NCBI RefSeq assembly: GCF_947502065.1
Contig: NZ_CANMYE010000001.1
Location: 186,001 to 250,000 of the forward strand
From: an uncultured Pseudoteredinibacter sp.
GTDB lineage: Bacteria; Pseudomonadota; Gammaproteobacteria; Pseudomonadales; Cellvibrionaceae
DNA: 64,000 bases
Direction: 5' to 3'
The translations under genes were made by a program, and so were the position numbers. Each line of letters opens with the position of its first letter. The first letter of the stretch is position 1. Under the pieces are notes generated by a model, which was given only the letters and a program-made list of their open reading frames with translations, searched no databases and was not told the origin of the DNA. Shown piece after piece: positions 27,504 to 37,300 of the stretch.

Positions 27504-27941
27504 ATGATAAGTTGGCTTCAAAGGTCGCAAGCAGCCAAGTATATGTCAGATAGATCGCCATCATTCTATGAAGCTGAGTTAGAACGAATCTATCATGAGC
27601 TTCCATTTCGCCAAGAGCAGTTTGCGCAGCTGAGGCAATCAAAGGTGTTTATGGAGAAGCACTACGGCTCAAAGCTTGTGATTGATGCTTTGGCAGATAG
27701 AGCCGCCATGTCTCGTTTTCATTTTATCCGAGTTTTTAAGGCGATGTACGGAATAAGCCCTATGACTTATTTACGTGACTTGAGAATAGCGAAGGCTAAG
27801 TTCCTGTTGCAAAAAGGGTTTTTAGTTACAGACGTCTGTCTCGAAGTCGGTTATGAAAGCCTGCCAAGTTTCTCTACTGCTTTTAAAAAATGTACTGGCT
27901 ACACTCCAAGAGAGTATCGAAGTATCAACATAGCAATCTAG
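27504..27941 (+). CDS. AraC family transcriptional regulator (short form)
   Basis: 145 residues, essentially the DNA-binding region alone: two helix-turn-helix motifs, IDALADRAAMSRFHFIRVFK (about 66-85) and VTDVCLEVGYESLPSFSTAF (about 113-132), ending in GYTPREYR. A short N-terminal extension replaces the usual sensory domain. Starts at 27504 and 27543 are both possible, with no strong ribosome site at either. It is followed 65 bases later by a VOC protein gene, a frequent pairing in which the regulator controls the dioxygenase/glyoxalase-fold protein. Confidence 0.85.
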   Translation: MISWLQRSQAAKYMSDRSPSFYEAELERIYHELPFRQEQFAQLRQSKVFMEKHYGSKLVIDALADRAAMSRFHFIRVFKAMYGISPMTYLRDLRIAKAKFLLQKGFLVTDVCLEVGYESLPSFSTAFKKCTGYTPREYRSINIAI

Positions 27942-28006
27942 AATAAGTATATAGTCCGCAGTTGAGCTATTCTCGGGGTTTGAATGTCGCTTGGGGAGTT
28001 ATCATT

Positions 28007-28396
28007 ATGATTAAAATTTACGTAACTAGCATTCCGGTAGAAGATCAGGACAAAGCCTTAGACTTTTATACTAGGGTATTGGGCTTTATCAAAAAGAAGG
28101 AAATTCCACTAGGTGAACATAAGTGGCTAACGGTGGTCTCGCCGGCTGAACAGTCAGGGGTAGAGCTTTTGTTAGAGCCAATGGCTTTTGAACCAGCTAA
28201 GGTTTACTACAAGGCGTTAAAAGATGCCGGTATACCTTGTACATCATTCGAAGTAGATGATATCGATAGCGAGTATAGGAGGCTTGTGGATCTCGGAGTG
28301 GAATTCTCGGTAACGCCTAGAGAGTCGGGTACGGTAAAGATCGCGGTACTTGATGATACTTGTGGAAACTATGTTCAGTTGATGCAAGAGCTATGA
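28007..28396 (+). CDS. VOC family protein (glyoxalase/bleomycin-resistance fold)
   Basis: 129 residues with paired beta-alpha-beta-beta-beta modules: IKIYVTSIPVEDQDKALDFY at the start and EVDDIDSEYRRLVDLGVEF in the second half, ending DTCGNYVQLMQE. The family binds a metal and small molecules; members of this size include glyoxalase-like and resistance proteins. ATG at 28007 is chosen because GGGGAG lies nine bases upstream and the fold begins right after it. The partner AraC gene is directly upstream. Confidence 0.88.
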   Translation: MIKIYVTSIPVEDQDKALDFYTRVLGFIKKKEIPLGEHKWLTVVSPAEQSGVELLLEPMAFEPAKVYYKALKDAGIPCTSFEVDDIDSEYRRLVDLGVEFSVTPRESGTVKIAVLDDTCGNYVQLMQEL

Positions 28397-28428
28397 CAGT
28401 TGCTTGTTCGTGAGGTGGTTTTCTGAGT

Positions 28429-28899
28429 ATGGTGAGACATTTGAAGCTAAAGCCGATCCGCATATGTTTTTGTATTTTCTGCTTTGCGTTATTTACAGAG
28501 CATGTAGACGCATCAGTACCAAGCTTAAATTCCTTGTTGGATAAAATCAGGCTGGCTAAGAAAAGTCAATTTCAGTATAAACCTTGAAATACGGAGCTTG
28601 AAGAATACACACTCTTTCTCGATATCCAGAGAGATAAATGGACGAGTGAAATCCACAAGATCTATCTTCCAAAAGGGTTTTTGAGCGAGGATAAGTTTTG
28701 CGGTAAATGGAGTTCCGAGGGCGATCATCCGCTTCAAGGATGGAGGAGAGATGAAGTCATGATTTCTTTAAATCCAGATAGCTCGGATTCAAATCTATAT
28801 TTGGTTTTCAAAACCGATTCGTCGGGAGATGTAAAGTTAGTAAACTATTCCGGTGGGGGCTTGGTTGGTAGTTTTCGTCTAGAGAGCCATAAAAACTAG
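28429..28899 (+). pseudogene. Secreted hypothetical protein gene interrupted by an in-frame TGA
   Basis: An ATG at 28429 opens a frame with a signal-peptide-like N-terminus (positively charged, then CFCIFCFALF). It reads 52 codons to TGA at 28585-28587 and continues in the same frame without another stop to 28899, giving 156 codons in all. The second part reads as a coherent polar, acidic domain (residues such as FCGKWSSEG and LVFKTDSSGD). This pattern suggests a nonsense mutation of a Trp (TGG) or Arg (CGA) codon in an intact gene, or a sequencing error. I do not recognise the family. A shorter protein could start at TTG 28681, but this looks less natural. Confidence 0.5.
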
Positions 28900-28957
28900 C
28901 TGGTTACTCTTAAACCTATTAATTCAGTAAAGTGATATTGTCATTGGAGAGGGAAGT

Positions 28958-29044
28958 GTGAGTCTTCAGGGAATATGTATTATTGTATTGCTTATAGGCT
29001 GGTTGGTAGCGGCCCTTATCAATTCGTCAGTTGAAGGAACCTAA
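28958..29044 (+). CDS. Small 28-residue single-pass membrane peptide
   Basis: GTG at 28958 behind GGAGAGGGAAG opens a 28-codon frame encoding one hydrophobic helix (IIVLLIGWLVAALI) with a short polar tail. A strong terminator follows within 10 bases. Good ribosome site, membrane helix and terminator together suggest a real small protein rather than chance, but there is no homology evidence. Confidence 0.4.
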   Translation: MSLQGICIIVLLIGWLVAALINSSVEGT

Positions 29045-29053
29045 CTTCGTTAT

Positions 29054-29083
29054 AAAAAAGCCCGGAATTATCCGGGCTTTTTT
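29054..29083. terminator. Bidirectional terminator between the small ORF and the TonB receptor gene
   Basis: GCCCGGA (29060-29066) and TCCGGGC (29071-29077) flank an ATTA loop, with an A run before and a T run after, so it can serve both strands. Confidence 0.88.
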
Positions 29084-29100
29084 GGGACTAGCGGAGTATT

Positions 29101-31494
29101 TTAAAAATGATACTGCGCCGTCAAACTAAACTCGCGCCCACGATTGTATATACCTTCATAGGTTTGGAAGGCATCTCCAATAATGCCGGTCATTAGGTAT
29201 TTCTCATCACTTAGGTTTTTCAGTGCGAGTAATACTTCCCATTGCTCATCGGCGCTGGTCCAGTTCAAGTTGGCATTAATGAGGTCATAGCTGGGTTGTG
29301 CAATCAGCTCCGTGTTAAAGGAATCCATATATTCCTTTGAACGGTAAGACCAATCTAATCTACCCGTTAAAGTACCTGCTTCTCCTAAATCCCAGTCATG
29401 GTTGATGGCGATGCTGGCGGTTCTTTCTGGTACACGTTCAAACTCATTGTCCGCACGAATAAATGTTTCTTCGAATGAAATGTCATCATAGCGAGCATTT
29501 AGCCAGCCGTAGCTAGCTTCAATAAGCCAGTTTTCAGCAGGCAGCCATTGGGTTTCCAGCTCCCAGCCGGTAATTTTCGCCGAAGCGGCGTTTTTGGTTA
29601 CCGGTGCTACGCTGGTAAATACTTGTACTTGCAGGTCATCGTAAACGGTATGGAAAACGGCACCATTGATTCGAAGGCGACCATCCAAGCCGGTGTACTT
29701 GGCGCCCAGTTCATAGACTTCTACGAATTCTGGAGCGAAGTCTGGAATTAATTCCTGATCGGTTGCGCCAGTCGGCGCAGTAAATCCGGCAATCTGTGGG
29801 GGGAATACACGCTGGGTAAAGCCACCTGACTTAAAGCCTTCTGAATAGCTACTATAAACCATCAACTCATCATTGACGTGAAAGCTGGCATTGACCATTG
29901 GGGTCAGCTCAGAGATAGCTTGGCTATCGGTAGCGAATGGCAGTACTCGGGTGCCGACTTGCATAAACGGCGCATCTAATAGTGGGTGACCGGAGCCTGC
30001 AAAGTAGTTGTTTAAAATTACCTGGTCAGGTGAGAAAGACTTATCTTCTTCTGTGTAACGAAGCCCCATGGTTAGGCTAAACCAATCATTGATATTCCAC
30101 GTGGCCTGGCCGAATGCCGCTTTGGACGTATTTTCAAAGCGACCGCCACTGGTAAAGTTGGACATGACAAAATCTAGGGTATTTACATTATTACCGTCTT
30201 CTTTGAAGTAGTACAAACCAAAAATCCAGTTTAAGGAGTCATCAAAGTGATTGCCCAAAAGCTGGAATTCTTGAGTAAATTGCTTCTGCTCTAAGGTGTC
30301 ATGAAACTGAGAAACGCGGTGGGGCGAGTGATCGCCATCGCGGGCAAATTCAGCGTCAAGATCACGCCATGCAGTAATGGATTTAAAACTGATATTATCG
30401 TTTAGATCTAAGCTAACGTTTAAGTTGCTAGCCATAAAATCGCTGTTGGAAAATGCTGGTGCGGTACCAAGGTTCTGATCATCACCGACTTTATAACGAA
30501 GATCGTAACAGCCAGGTACAGCCAAATTAATCGGCATGCCAGGGGTAGCACAAGGTGCTCCATTGGTCGCGCCCGCTGCTGCATTAGCGCCAACGTTATG
30601 AATGACCGCCATTGGTGGGGTTTCTGGATCGATAGGGTTTCCAAGGTTGATGCCTAGCAGGCTCATAGCAGGGCCGTTTTCACGATCTTTTGAAAATTCT
30701 AGAGAGAAATTCACTTCGCTGCTATCGCTTGGTGTCCATAGCAGGTTTAGGCGGCCGGTTTGAGTGTTGTCATCACCTAGGTCGATGCCGTCTGTGCGAT
30801 GAACATAGCCATCTTGCTGCATGTCCGCGAAGGAAATTCGGCTTAGTAAATTGTCAGATAGCGGGATATCTACACTGCCCTTGATAACGCGTTTGCTATC
30901 AGTGCCGACTGTGGCGCTTATTTTCCCGGAGAACTCTTCGCTGGGCTTTTGGCTAGTGATGCTGATGGCACCACCGATGGTGTTGCGGCCAAACAGCGTT
31001 CCTTGTGGGCCGCGCAGTACTTCTACTTGGGCGATATCCACAAGATCCAAGATAGCGCCTACGCTACGGGCGATATACACACCGTCAACATAAAGGCCTA
31101 CACCTGGCTCTGTGGTTGGTAAGAATTCTTTTTGACCAACACCGCGGATATAAATCGATGCAGCGTTAGAGGCGCCGCCAAAGCTTGGGTTGCTCTGAAA
31201 GCTCATGTTGGGGCTATAGGCCGCTATGCCGTTAAGCTTGGTCATGCCACGCTTTTCCATGCCTTCACCACTAAATGCCGTTACGGCGATCGGCGTATCC
31301 TGCAGGCTTTCTTCACGTTTTCGGGCGGTAACGGTAACTTCTTCGATTTGCCAGCCAGAGCCTTCTTGGGCGCTAGCGGGTAGGGCAGTGGCGAGTAAAG
31401 CGCTACTGCACAGTAGGCTGAAGGGTAGTGCGGCTCTATTACTTTTACCGGCTTGGTGAACGCAGTGGGCAAGCTTTTGTGGCCGTGGGCTCAT
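29101..31494 (-). CDS. TonB-dependent outer membrane receptor
   Basis: About 797 residues: signal peptide ending near LPASAQ, a TonB-box-like IEEVTVTA, the plug domain (LQDTPIAVTAFSGEGME, YVDGVYIARSVG, VEVLRGPQGTLFGRNTIGGAIS), and a 22-strand barrel ending in the aromatic YHF. It imports a large or scarce substrate across the outer membrane using TonB. The plug type (VTARKREESLQD) is common in marine and sphingomonad receptors for plant, steroid or aromatic compounds. An ATG at 31518 is in frame, but GAGG lies eight bases before the ATG at 31494, so I use that. The upstream region carries a TTACATGTAA site 60 bases away, shared with the salicylyl-CoA hydroxylase promoter. Confidence 0.93.
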   Translation of the reverse strand: MSPRPQKLAHCVHQAGKSNRAALPFSLLCSSALLATALPASAQEGSGWQIEEVTVTARKREESLQDTPIAVTAFSGEGMEKRGMTKLNGIAAYSPNMSFQSNPSFGGASNAASIYIRGVGQKEFLPTTEPGVGLYVDGVYIARSVGAILDLVDIAQVEVLRGPQGTLFGRNTIGGAISITSQKPSEEFSGKISATVGTDSKRVIKGSVDIPLSDNLLSRISFADMQQDGYVHRTDGIDLGDDNTQTGRLNLLWTPSDSSEVNFSLEFSKDRENGPAMSLLGINLGNPIDPETPPMAVIHNVGANAAAGATNGAPCATPGMPINLAVPGCYDLRYKVGDDQNLGTAPAFSNSDFMASNLNVSLDLNDNISFKSITAWRDLDAEFARDGDHSPHRVSQFHDTLEQKQFTQEFQLLGNHFDDSLNWIFGLYYFKEDGNNVNTLDFVMSNFTSGGRFENTSKAAFGQATWNINDWFSLTMGLRYTEEDKSFSPDQVILNNYFAGSGHPLLDAPFMQVGTRVLPFATDSQAISELTPMVNASFHVNDELMVYSSYSEGFKSGGFTQRVFPPQIAGFTAPTGATDQELIPDFAPEFVEVYELGAKYTGLDGRLRINGAVFHTVYDDLQVQVFTSVAPVTKNAASAKITGWELETQWLPAENWLIEASYGWLNARYDDISFEETFIRADNEFERVPERTASIAINHDWDLGEAGTLTGRLDWSYRSKEYMDSFNTELIAQPSYDLINANLNWTSADEQWEVLLALKNLSDEKYLMTGIIGDAFQTYEGIYNRGREFSLTAQYHF

Positions 31495-31905
31495 ATTCAT
31501 ATCCTCGGGCAATATCATTATTGTTTATTTTCTTGAGCTTGAGTTTGAATAGGTTACATGTAATTAACTATTCGCTTTTTGCAGTCTGTATGCAAAAAGT
31601 GCTAGGCGATGGGGAAAGGTTTGAATAAGAGGAGGTATTTATAAAAGCAGAAGCGAATGGATTGTCATCGAGAAGTTTTGATTAGCGTTGCCTCTTCTTA
31701 CGTAAAGGTGATGTAGATGAACTATCTGCCCTCTGTGCATAACGATGTCTTTTTCCGCATATCTAACAAGTGCCTGCTCAAAATAGCATTGTTCCATCGA
31801 CGTACAGAGCGATGTCTAACCGAGTAGCGGCAAGCAATTAAAATAAGTCATTACTTATACCGAATTGCAGCCAGCAAAAAAGTGCACATAAAAGAGATAA
31901 ATATT
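31495..31905. promoter_or_regulatory. Divergent control region with TTACATGTAA site at 31554-31563
   Basis: A 411-base spacer between the TonB receptor and the flavin reductase genes. It holds a perfect 10-bp palindrome identical to the core of the MarR-associated operator, 60 bases upstream of the receptor start. No gene was seen in the rest. Confidence 0.55.
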
Positions 31906-32874
31906 ATGCCTAGTACTGCACAAGCCAATCAGGGTATTGATCCAATGGCCTTTCGTCAGGCCTTGGGAAGTTTCGCCACTGGTGTAACGGTGGTTACCGC
32001 AAAAGATAATTCAGATAGCTCCAAAAGCAGCTATGTGGGCACCACGGCCAGTAGTTTCAATTCAGTATCGTTAGATCCGCCATTGATACTTTGGAGTATT
32101 GATAAAAAGGCCCGTAGCTTACCGGTATACGAAAATGCAGAGTATTTCGCGGTCAATGTATTGGCGGCAGATCAGGTGTCTTTATCAAACCACTTTGCGC
32201 GTCAGCAAGAAGATAAGTTTGCGGGCATTGATTTTGAAAACGGAGTCGGAGGCGCGCCGCTTTTAAAAGGTTGTGCCGCTCGCTTTCAGTGTCGAACCCA
32301 GCATATTTATGAAGGTGGCGACCATCTGATCATTGTGGGAGAGGTTGTTGATTTTGATACTACTGGCCGTAAAGGTTTGATGTTTCATTCAGGGCGCTAT
32401 GTGGTTTCCAGCTTTCACCCCTGCAATCAAGATCCTTCTGCCGAATCTGTAGAAAACAAAGCCTTTGTTGATGATTATCTTCACTACTTGGTAGGTAAGA
32501 GCTTTAGCCAAATTATGGATAAGCTTGAAGTGGTACTGCGTGGCCAAGGATTAGATGAAAATGAATTTCGCGTTTTGGCCTCTCTAGGCGGCTTGTCAGG
32601 CTGTACTCTATCGGAGCTAGTTCATAACGCGATTTTATCTGAGGATGAGGTGAATGATCGTTTACGCCATTTAGAAACCATGGGCTTGCTTAGCCGGGAG
32701 TACAAAGAAGACGAAACCTATATTCATCTCACTAAGGCCGGAGAAGAGCGCCTAAAACCCATGTTGAAAGCTGCCAAAACCAATGAGGCGGATGCCCTTG
32801 GTGTTTTTACTGCTGAAGAGGCACGCCAGCTAAAAGCATCGCTACGTAAATTGATCGCCTGGACAGGTGAGTAG
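31906..32874 (+). CDS. Flavin reductase with C-terminal MarR-like domain (C1-HPAH type)
   Basis: 322 residues. The first about 175 are an FMN/FAD reductase (FRQALGSFATGVTVVTA, TASSFNSVSLDPPLILWSI, NVLAADQ). The last about 110 form a MarR-like winged helix (CTLSELVHNAILSEDEVNDRL, then LLSREYKEDETYIHLTKAGEE). The same architecture is known in the reductase (C1) of Acinetobacter baumannii p-hydroxyphenylacetate hydroxylase, where the tail binds the aromatic effector and relieves inhibition. It would supply reduced flavin to a separate monooxygenase. No oxygenase is adjacent; the StyA-like protein at 41540 is the nearest candidate. ATG at 31906 is preferred over the GTG at 31882. Confidence 0.88.
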   Translation: MPSTAQANQGIDPMAFRQALGSFATGVTVVTAKDNSDSSKSSYVGTTASSFNSVSLDPPLILWSIDKKARSLPVYENAEYFAVNVLAADQVSLSNHFARQQEDKFAGIDFENGVGGAPLLKGCAARFQCRTQHIYEGGDHLIIVGEVVDFDTTGRKGLMFHSGRYVVSSFHPCNQDPSAESVENKAFVDDYLHYLVGKSFSQIMDKLEVVLRGQGLDENEFRVLASLGGLSGCTLSELVHNAILSEDEVNDRLRHLETMGLLSREYKEDETYIHLTKAGEERLKPMLKAAKTNEADALGVFTAEEARQLKASLRKLIAWTGE

Positions 32875-32961
32875 TGTTGTTGGCGAGATCTAAAAATCTC
32901 AGTTAGTGAATCAATCTTAAAGACTTTAGATAAATATATTTAGAATAATGAGGAAAGAACT

Positions 32962-33768
32962 ATGCGTGGACTACAAGGTAAGGTGGCTATTGTTACCGGC
33001 GGGGCAGCGAGTATTGGTGAAGCTGTAAGTCGTGCTTTGGTTAATGCCGGTGTGAAAGTAATGATAGCGGCGCGCAGCGCCGATGTTGGTACGGCTTTGG
33101 CAGCAGAGCTGGGTGAGCAGGCGGCATTTACCGCGACAGATCTACAGCAAGATAGTGATATTCGAAAGCTTGTAAGCACTACTGTTGAAAGTTTTGGCCA
33201 AATTGATTTTATCATCAATGTGGCGGCCTTATATGCCGACGATGGCATGAATTCAACCCGTGAGCAGTGGCGTGATACCTTCGATACCAATATTAATGGT
33301 CATGCGATTTTGGTGCGTGAAGCATACCCGCATTTATGTAAAAGCGAGGGCGCGGCGGTTGTTAACTTTGGCAGTATTTCCTCCAATATCGCTCAGGCAG
33401 ATCGCTGGACCTACCCGGTATCTAAAGCGGCCATCCATCAGCTGACTCGCAATATGGCCTTGGATTTGGCCAAAGATAAAATTCGAGCGAATACCATTAT
33501 GGCGGGCATCACTTGGAGTGTTCCGGTTGCGGGATTAACCGAAAATAATCGTGATATTGCAGATCAGGTATGTGCAAACTATCAACCTCTAGGACGTGTA
33601 GTAGAAGCTGAAGAGGTTGCTGATGCGGTATTGTTCCTATGTTCTGATTTAGCTTCTTTTATTACCGGAGCAGAACTTCCGGTCGACGGCGGTTACTCGG
33701 CGCTTGGCCCTGAAGCGGCTGAGTCCTGTATGGTGGCAATGATGCGCGCAGTGGAAGCTGCTAAATAA
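32962..33768 (+). CDS. SDR family oxidoreductase
   Basis: 268 residues of the classical short-chain dehydrogenase type: TGGAASIGEAVS cofactor loop, NVAALYAD, catalytic Ser in FGSISSN, YPVSKAA for Tyr and Lys, and the C-terminal LPVDGGYSALGP. GAGGAAAG is placed well for the ATG. It follows the flavin reductase by 87 bases on the same strand and ends at a strong terminator, so the two probably form an operon. It would oxidise or reduce an alcohol/ketone of the same pathway; the substrate is unknown. Confidence 0.9.
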   Translation: MRGLQGKVAIVTGGAASIGEAVSRALVNAGVKVMIAARSADVGTALAAELGEQAAFTATDLQQDSDIRKLVSTTVESFGQIDFIINVAALYADDGMNSTREQWRDTFDTNINGHAILVREAYPHLCKSEGAAVVNFGSISSNIAQADRWTYPVSKAAIHQLTRNMALDLAKDKIRANTIMAGITWSVPVAGLTENNRDIADQVCANYQPLGRVVEAEEVADAVLFLCSDLASFITGAELPVDGGYSALGPEAAESCMVAMMRAVEAAK

Positions 33769-33843
33769 AGCTCCGTAAAACCCATATGTCGTAGGGATTT
33801 CGAAATGAATTGAAAGTCAATGTGCTTATTGTGACAGTTTGTC

Positions 33844-33869
33844 AAACCCGCTCTTAGCGGGTTTTTTTG
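33844..33869 (+). terminator. Terminator of the flavin reductase-SDR operon
   Basis: AAACCCGCT (33844-33852) and AGCGGGTTT (33856-33864) pair around a three-base loop, followed by T residues. Confidence 0.85.
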
Positions 33870-34381
33870 TGCTTGTTTGCAGTCTAATGAAACAGACTTA
33901 TGGCGTTCAGTCCCAAAAAAAGTCTAGGCCAATGAGGAATACAGTAGGACGCATTTGAAGTATGAACTGCCTCTTAATGCCTCTTATGCCAATATTTCTT
34001 TGCTCAGGCTGATCGCGATGGAGCGGCTACTTATAAGTTGAAGCTCTAGAAACTTCCAAATTTATAATTTCTTCCCCTGAAAAACATATAAGTGCCCAGT
34101 TGAGCAGGCTGCGAATTCTTAGTTTTAAATCCCAAGTGCGAAGCTTGCACTTTGAAACTAAAGAGAACAATCGATACGTCTCCCGGAATCGACGGCTTTC
34201 GTTCTGGCACTTTTCTAACATTGATTGGGATTTTTCAATGCATTGTTTTTGTTTAATTTGCCATGAAAACAATAGTTACTATTAATTAAGTAACCATTAT
34301 TTAGCGCAGAACTGCTTCAATAAATATGAGCTTTATTTGTTGGGGAGTTCATAACAATAACGAAGAAAAAAGGAAACCCTG
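33870..34381. promoter_or_regulatory. Long spacer upstream of the GH9 gene, with an inverted repeat
   Basis: About 510 bases without a convincing gene. Short frames exist on both strands (for example 34027-34272 minus) but overlap each other and resemble nothing. Near the GH9 end lies GTTACT-N8-AGTAAC (34275-34294), placed like a regulator site about 90 bases before the start. The region is AT-rich. Confidence 0.4.
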
Positions 34382-37300
34382 ATGTTTAGAAAAACGAAAA
34401 TAGCTACGGCAATAGGTCTTTCTATGTTGTCGCAGATGGCCTCTGCTTCAGCTGTTCACGATGTCCATTTTCGCTATAACCTGGCGGGCTATTCACCGGA
34501 TAGGCCGAAGAATATCGTGATTATGAGTGATAAAAACCTAAGCTCTGATGAGCAGGCCGCCCAGTGGGTTTTGACACGAGATGGTGAGCAAGTTGCTTCG
34601 GGCGCGATTACTGATGATATGAAAGTTGCTGATAAAAGTGATCACCATTCACCCATGCAATATAGCTATCACCTGGATCTGCGCCAGCAAGCCAATGTTG
34701 AGGGAAGCTACGAGCTAAGCATCGAAGGGGAGAACCATGAGGATGAAAATGCCTCTTTTGAGGTTGTAGTCGATCCTTACGGTGATATTGTCGCTGAGAT
34801 GTTAGTGCATATCAGCTCCCGTCGCAGTGGTATGCAAAACCCCATTAAAGCCTATCGCGATGCGATGCGTGATGCGTTAACTTATTCAACTGATAGTGGG
34901 CCGCAATTGGGAGTCTTAAACGCTAACGAATCCCTAAGTGAAGAGCAAAAAGAGCTGGCCTTAAAGCCCCATTACTTTGATCAAACGGCCGCCTTACCTG
35001 TATATAAATTACGAGATGTAGGCAGCTCGCACCCCAATTATATTGCTGAACAAGGTGCGAATAACATAGCGGGTAATGCGCTATGGGGCGAAGATAGCAG
35101 TGTTGCAAGCTTTGATGTCAGTGGCGGTTGGTACGATGCAGGTGATTATATTAAATTCACCCTAACCATTGCTCATGCCGCTTACTATATGCTGCGCGCT
35201 TATGAGACTAACAGTGAGCTTTTTAATCAGCACAGTTTGGCTTCTAGCCATTACTATGACGGATATGAAGGTATTATTCATTCTGGTGCCGCTAATACTG
35301 GCCGCGATGCGCCCATTATTCTAGACGAGGCAAAATTCGGCTTGGATTTTTTGGCCAGAACCTATGACCTTAGTCGTCCCGATGAATTTGTCGTGCAAGT
35401 CGGTGATCAGCGTGATCATTTGAATGAAGACTTAAATAATGAAGGTAAGCGATTACCGATTTATGATGGAACACGCCATTTATTGGCAGACTCCGAATCT
35501 GCGGAACAAATCGCCGCTAAGCGTCCCATCTTAAGCGCCTTATCCCCTAGTCATATGGGGCTGACTTTAGCTGCCTTATCGCTGGGCGCGAAAGTGTTTG
35601 AAGAAGCGGGTTATACCGAAGATGCCAATTATTACCGGGCCAAAGCTGATGCGCTCTATCAGCGTTTATTTGATCAAAATACCAAAAATGGTCAAACCAA
35701 AGAGGGTATTTTAATAGCCAGTGCGCACTCCTATGAAACTTCAACGGGCACAGATGCCATTACCGATGGTGTTCAAAAAGGCACGTCTTGTGTCGATTAT
35801 TCCTATGCCAGTTTAGAAACGAGTAATATTACCAACAATTTTTACAATGACAGTGTGTACTGCTCACCTGAATTACCAGGGCTTTATCGCCGCAGTGATG
35901 CAGCCAATCAGAAAAGTACCTATGATAATCTCGGCTTGGGTGCAGTTGAATACTATCGCTTAAATAACGGTCAAGCCAATGCGCTTTCAAATGCTAATGC
36001 ACTTGCTCAGAAAGCCGGCGTAGCGGCTTGGGCGTCCTGGAGCAATGTGAATATTTCGCTGCACTATCGTTTGGCGCAGTTACAGCAAGCCAACAATCAA
36101 TTTAAATCAGAGATTGATAGCTTTCGGCGTTATAGCGACCGCAAGGGCAGTGGTTTAGATTCTGCAAACAATTTATTTGGTTTGCCTCAGCAGATTGTTT
36201 GGAGCTCTTTGGGGAACCACTTAATTGCCGCACCGTATGCCGCATTAGGCGCACTGCTGGATAATAGCGGTGATTCTTCAGTGGCCCAAATCGACCCTAA
36301 ATCCAATATGTTGTACAACGTGTTGGACTATACCTTAGGGCGAAATAACTGGGGAGTTTCAATGGTGCACAGTGAATCCGTTGAACCAGAGGATCGCTTA
36401 GAAAAATACTATAACTGGATTTATACCAAGCTGGACCTGCCTACCGTCGGGGCAGTTTCACAGGGGCCGGCTTCCAAAGCTGATTACGATTCGCAAGCAA
36501 TTAATGGCATGACCCCTGTTTCTCTGGAAGAAAAAGAGAAGCGCGATGAGTTTAATACGGCGGGCTCGGTTTTTTATGAGTATTCGAAAAACTGGGTCAA
36601 TATGGAAGCCATGGGCTATCAACAAGCGGCTGCCTTATATACCTGGGCGGTTGCTAGCAAGTTGGAAGCGGCAGTAGGTGACTCGCAAGCGGGAAATAAT
36701 AAGCCCAGTATTAACTGGCAAAGCCCCGTAGACACTTCCGTTATGTTGGGTAATTCGCTAAATATCAGTGTTTCGGCCAATGATGCTGATAGTGGTTTAG
36801 AGTCGGTGACATTTCGTGTCGAACAAGGCGGGCAATTATTGTCTAGCTATAGCGATATGGATACTAGTGATGCGTCCTTTTCTTACACTTGGCCGGCCAC
36901 TGAATTGGGCAATTTTGACTTATCGGTGGTGGCAACAGATACCGAAGGGTTGAGTTCTTCTCTTGCTCATTCTTTCACGGTGACGGATTTGGATATTCAG
37001 CTCGACCTGAGTTTATCGTCAACCGTTGTCGAGAAAAATGAGCAGTTCTCAATCGCAGGGAACTTAACGGGACAGAATGCTGATCAAGTAGATTCGGTCA
37101 AACTCTTTATTGATGGGCTTGCTGTTGGTGATGAAGATCAAACCAGTCCCTTTGAATTTAGTCATGCTTTTGGCAATGCCGGTAGCTACTCGGTTCAGCT
37201 CAGGGGCTATGATTCAAGCGCCAGCGAGATCGTACAATCGGTTTCGAATACCGTAACGGTTAATGACGCAGATGGCAGCAGTGGCGGTGAGCTACCAATG

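Noticed and set aside
28585..28587. Selenocysteine at the in-frame TGA
   Set aside because: No insertion hairpin that I could support and no redox motif around the codon; a nonsense change is simpler.
34027..34285. Overlapping 60-80 codon frames on both strands upstream of the GH9 gene
   Set aside because: They overlap each other, lack ribosome sites and look like AT-rich chance frames.
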